64,000 nt of DNA from Candidatus Promineofilum glycogenicum (GTDB lineage: Bacteria > Chloroflexota > Anaerolineae > Promineifilales > Promineifilaceae), in contig JADJHJ010000001.1 of assembly GCA_016707605.1 (NCBI GenBank), positions 868,001-932,000 of the forward strand. Reading direction: 5' to 3'. Under the pieces are notes generated by a model. It did no database searches. It saw only the letters and a list, made by a program, of their open reading frames with translations, and had not been told where the DNA came from. Shown in pieces: positions 63,529-64,000 of this stretch (its first letter is position 1; each line of letters starts with the position of its first letter). Made by a program: the position numbers and the translations under genes.

Positions 63529-64000
63529 TTGAGCGACGACACCCTGCCCACCCCGGATCGAGTGACTGGCCCGAAGGGAGGCTCCGCGGATCGTTCCGCC
63601 GAGCCTCGTTTTTTGGCCGTCGGCCGCGTCATCAAGCCCCACGGCGTGCAGGGCGAAGTGCGCGTCGAGCTGATGACCGACCTGCCGCAGCGCTTCGAGT
63701 GGCTGAAGGTCATCTACGTCGGCGAGCGCAACCCGCGCCCGATCGCCGTAGAGAGCGTGCGCTACCATCAGGAGTTTGTCCTGCTCAAGCTGGCCGGCTA
63801 CCCGACCCGCACCGAGGCCGAGGCGTTGCGCAATGAGTTACTCCAGGTTCCAGAAGAAGAGGCCATTCCCCTCGAAGAGGGGGAGTACTTCCTGCATCAG
63901 TTGTTGGGCCTGGAGGTCTTCACCGAGGGCGGGCAGGGCCTGGGCCGGCTGACCGACGTGCTGGAGACGGGAGCCAATAACGTCTTTGTCGTTGTCGGGC
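63529..64000 (+). CDS. rimM: Ribosome maturation factor RimM, N-terminal part (3' end outside window)
   Basis: Open frame to the window edge. After a ~28-residue lead it reads 'LAVGRVIKPHGVQGEVRVELMTD', the RimM N-terminal domain, then 'GYPTRTEAEALRNELLQV' and the PRC-barrel start 'YFLHQLLGLEVFTEGG'. RimM binds S19 and aids 30S assembly. The start is uncertain: TTG 63529 gives the longest form, and a TTG or GTG nearer to 'LAVGRVIKPHG' would give the usual length. TrmD should follow outside the window. Confidence 0.9.
   Translation, partial: MSDDTLPTPDRVTGPKGGSADRSAEPRFLAVGRVIKPHGVQGEVRVELMTDLPQRFEWLKVIYVGERNPRPIAVESVRYHQEFVLLKLAGYPTRTEAEALRNELLQVPEEEAIPLEEGEYFLHQLLGLEVFTEGGQGLGRLTDVLETGANNVFVVVG

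Overview
The window is about 64 kb of GC-rich bacterial chromosome with dense coding on both strands, sigma-70-like promoters (for example TTGACA-16-TATAAT before a tRNA gene), Shine-Dalgarno motifs close to AGGAGG, and many short palindromic intergenic repeats. Gene content (three GT39-type membrane glycosyltransferases, an ArsA-type ATPase, a GH4 enzyme, a PduO adenosyltransferase, an ECF vitamin transporter, a PgpH-type HD protein, an extended bS16) suggests a Chloroflexota (Anaerolineae-like, filamentous) bacterium. That assignment is inference from gene style, not a database result.

Layout. 1-11.7 kb: end of an ArsA ATPase, a flippase-like membrane protein, and a cell-surface block with three GT39-family glycosyltransferases around two tandem paralogous secreted proteins. 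11.8-18.2 kb: ABC exporter, secreted M14 carboxypeptidase with a 32-residue membrane peptide gene ahead of it, rpsU, a zinc-ribbon membrane protein and a GH4 enzyme. 18.3-35.6 kb: central metabolism, with acetyl-CoA synthetase, S9 peptidase, HMG-CoA-lyase-like enzyme, class V aminotransferase, aat, prs, LysM/M23 peptidase, folK-folP, then a fatty-acid oxidation block of two acyl-CoA dehydrogenases, a FadB-like fusion and a thiolase, and a dodecin. 35.7-44.1 kb: deoxynucleoside kinase, a coupled enolase-superfamily/alcohol dehydrogenase/acetyltransferase operon, isoaspartyl peptidase, tRNA-Asn and a gpmI operon. 44.2-50.2 kb: a cobalamin-riboswitch-controlled vitamin B12 capture, import and activation cassette. 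50.2-58.7 kb: tandem lipoproteins, fructosamine kinase, yqeY, pgpH-ybeY-dgkA, rfbC and proline dehydrogenase. 58.8-64 kb: fabI, a SAM-I riboswitch with metK, then ffh-rpsP-khpA-rimM.

The most interesting system is the B12 cassette. A promoter and cobalamin riboswitch with a terminator are followed by a lipoprotein made of alpha/alpha-toroid repeats and a membrane-anchored DUF4430 (transcobalamin C-terminal-like) protein. The S, T and fused double-ATPase subunits of an ECF transporter come next, in 4-bp overlaps, and then a PduO-type adenosyltransferase. The two surface proteins together look like a split bacterial counterpart of animal intrinsic factor/transcobalamin (alpha barrel plus beta domain).

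Two other themes run through the window. First, at least six families of palindromic or short-period repeats sit at gene ends, and some provide the last codons of genes. Two copies of one family show compensatory base changes. Second, several genes, including the normally essential metK, are interrupted by apparent single-base frameshifts. This points to residual sequence error more than to widespread pseudogene formation.
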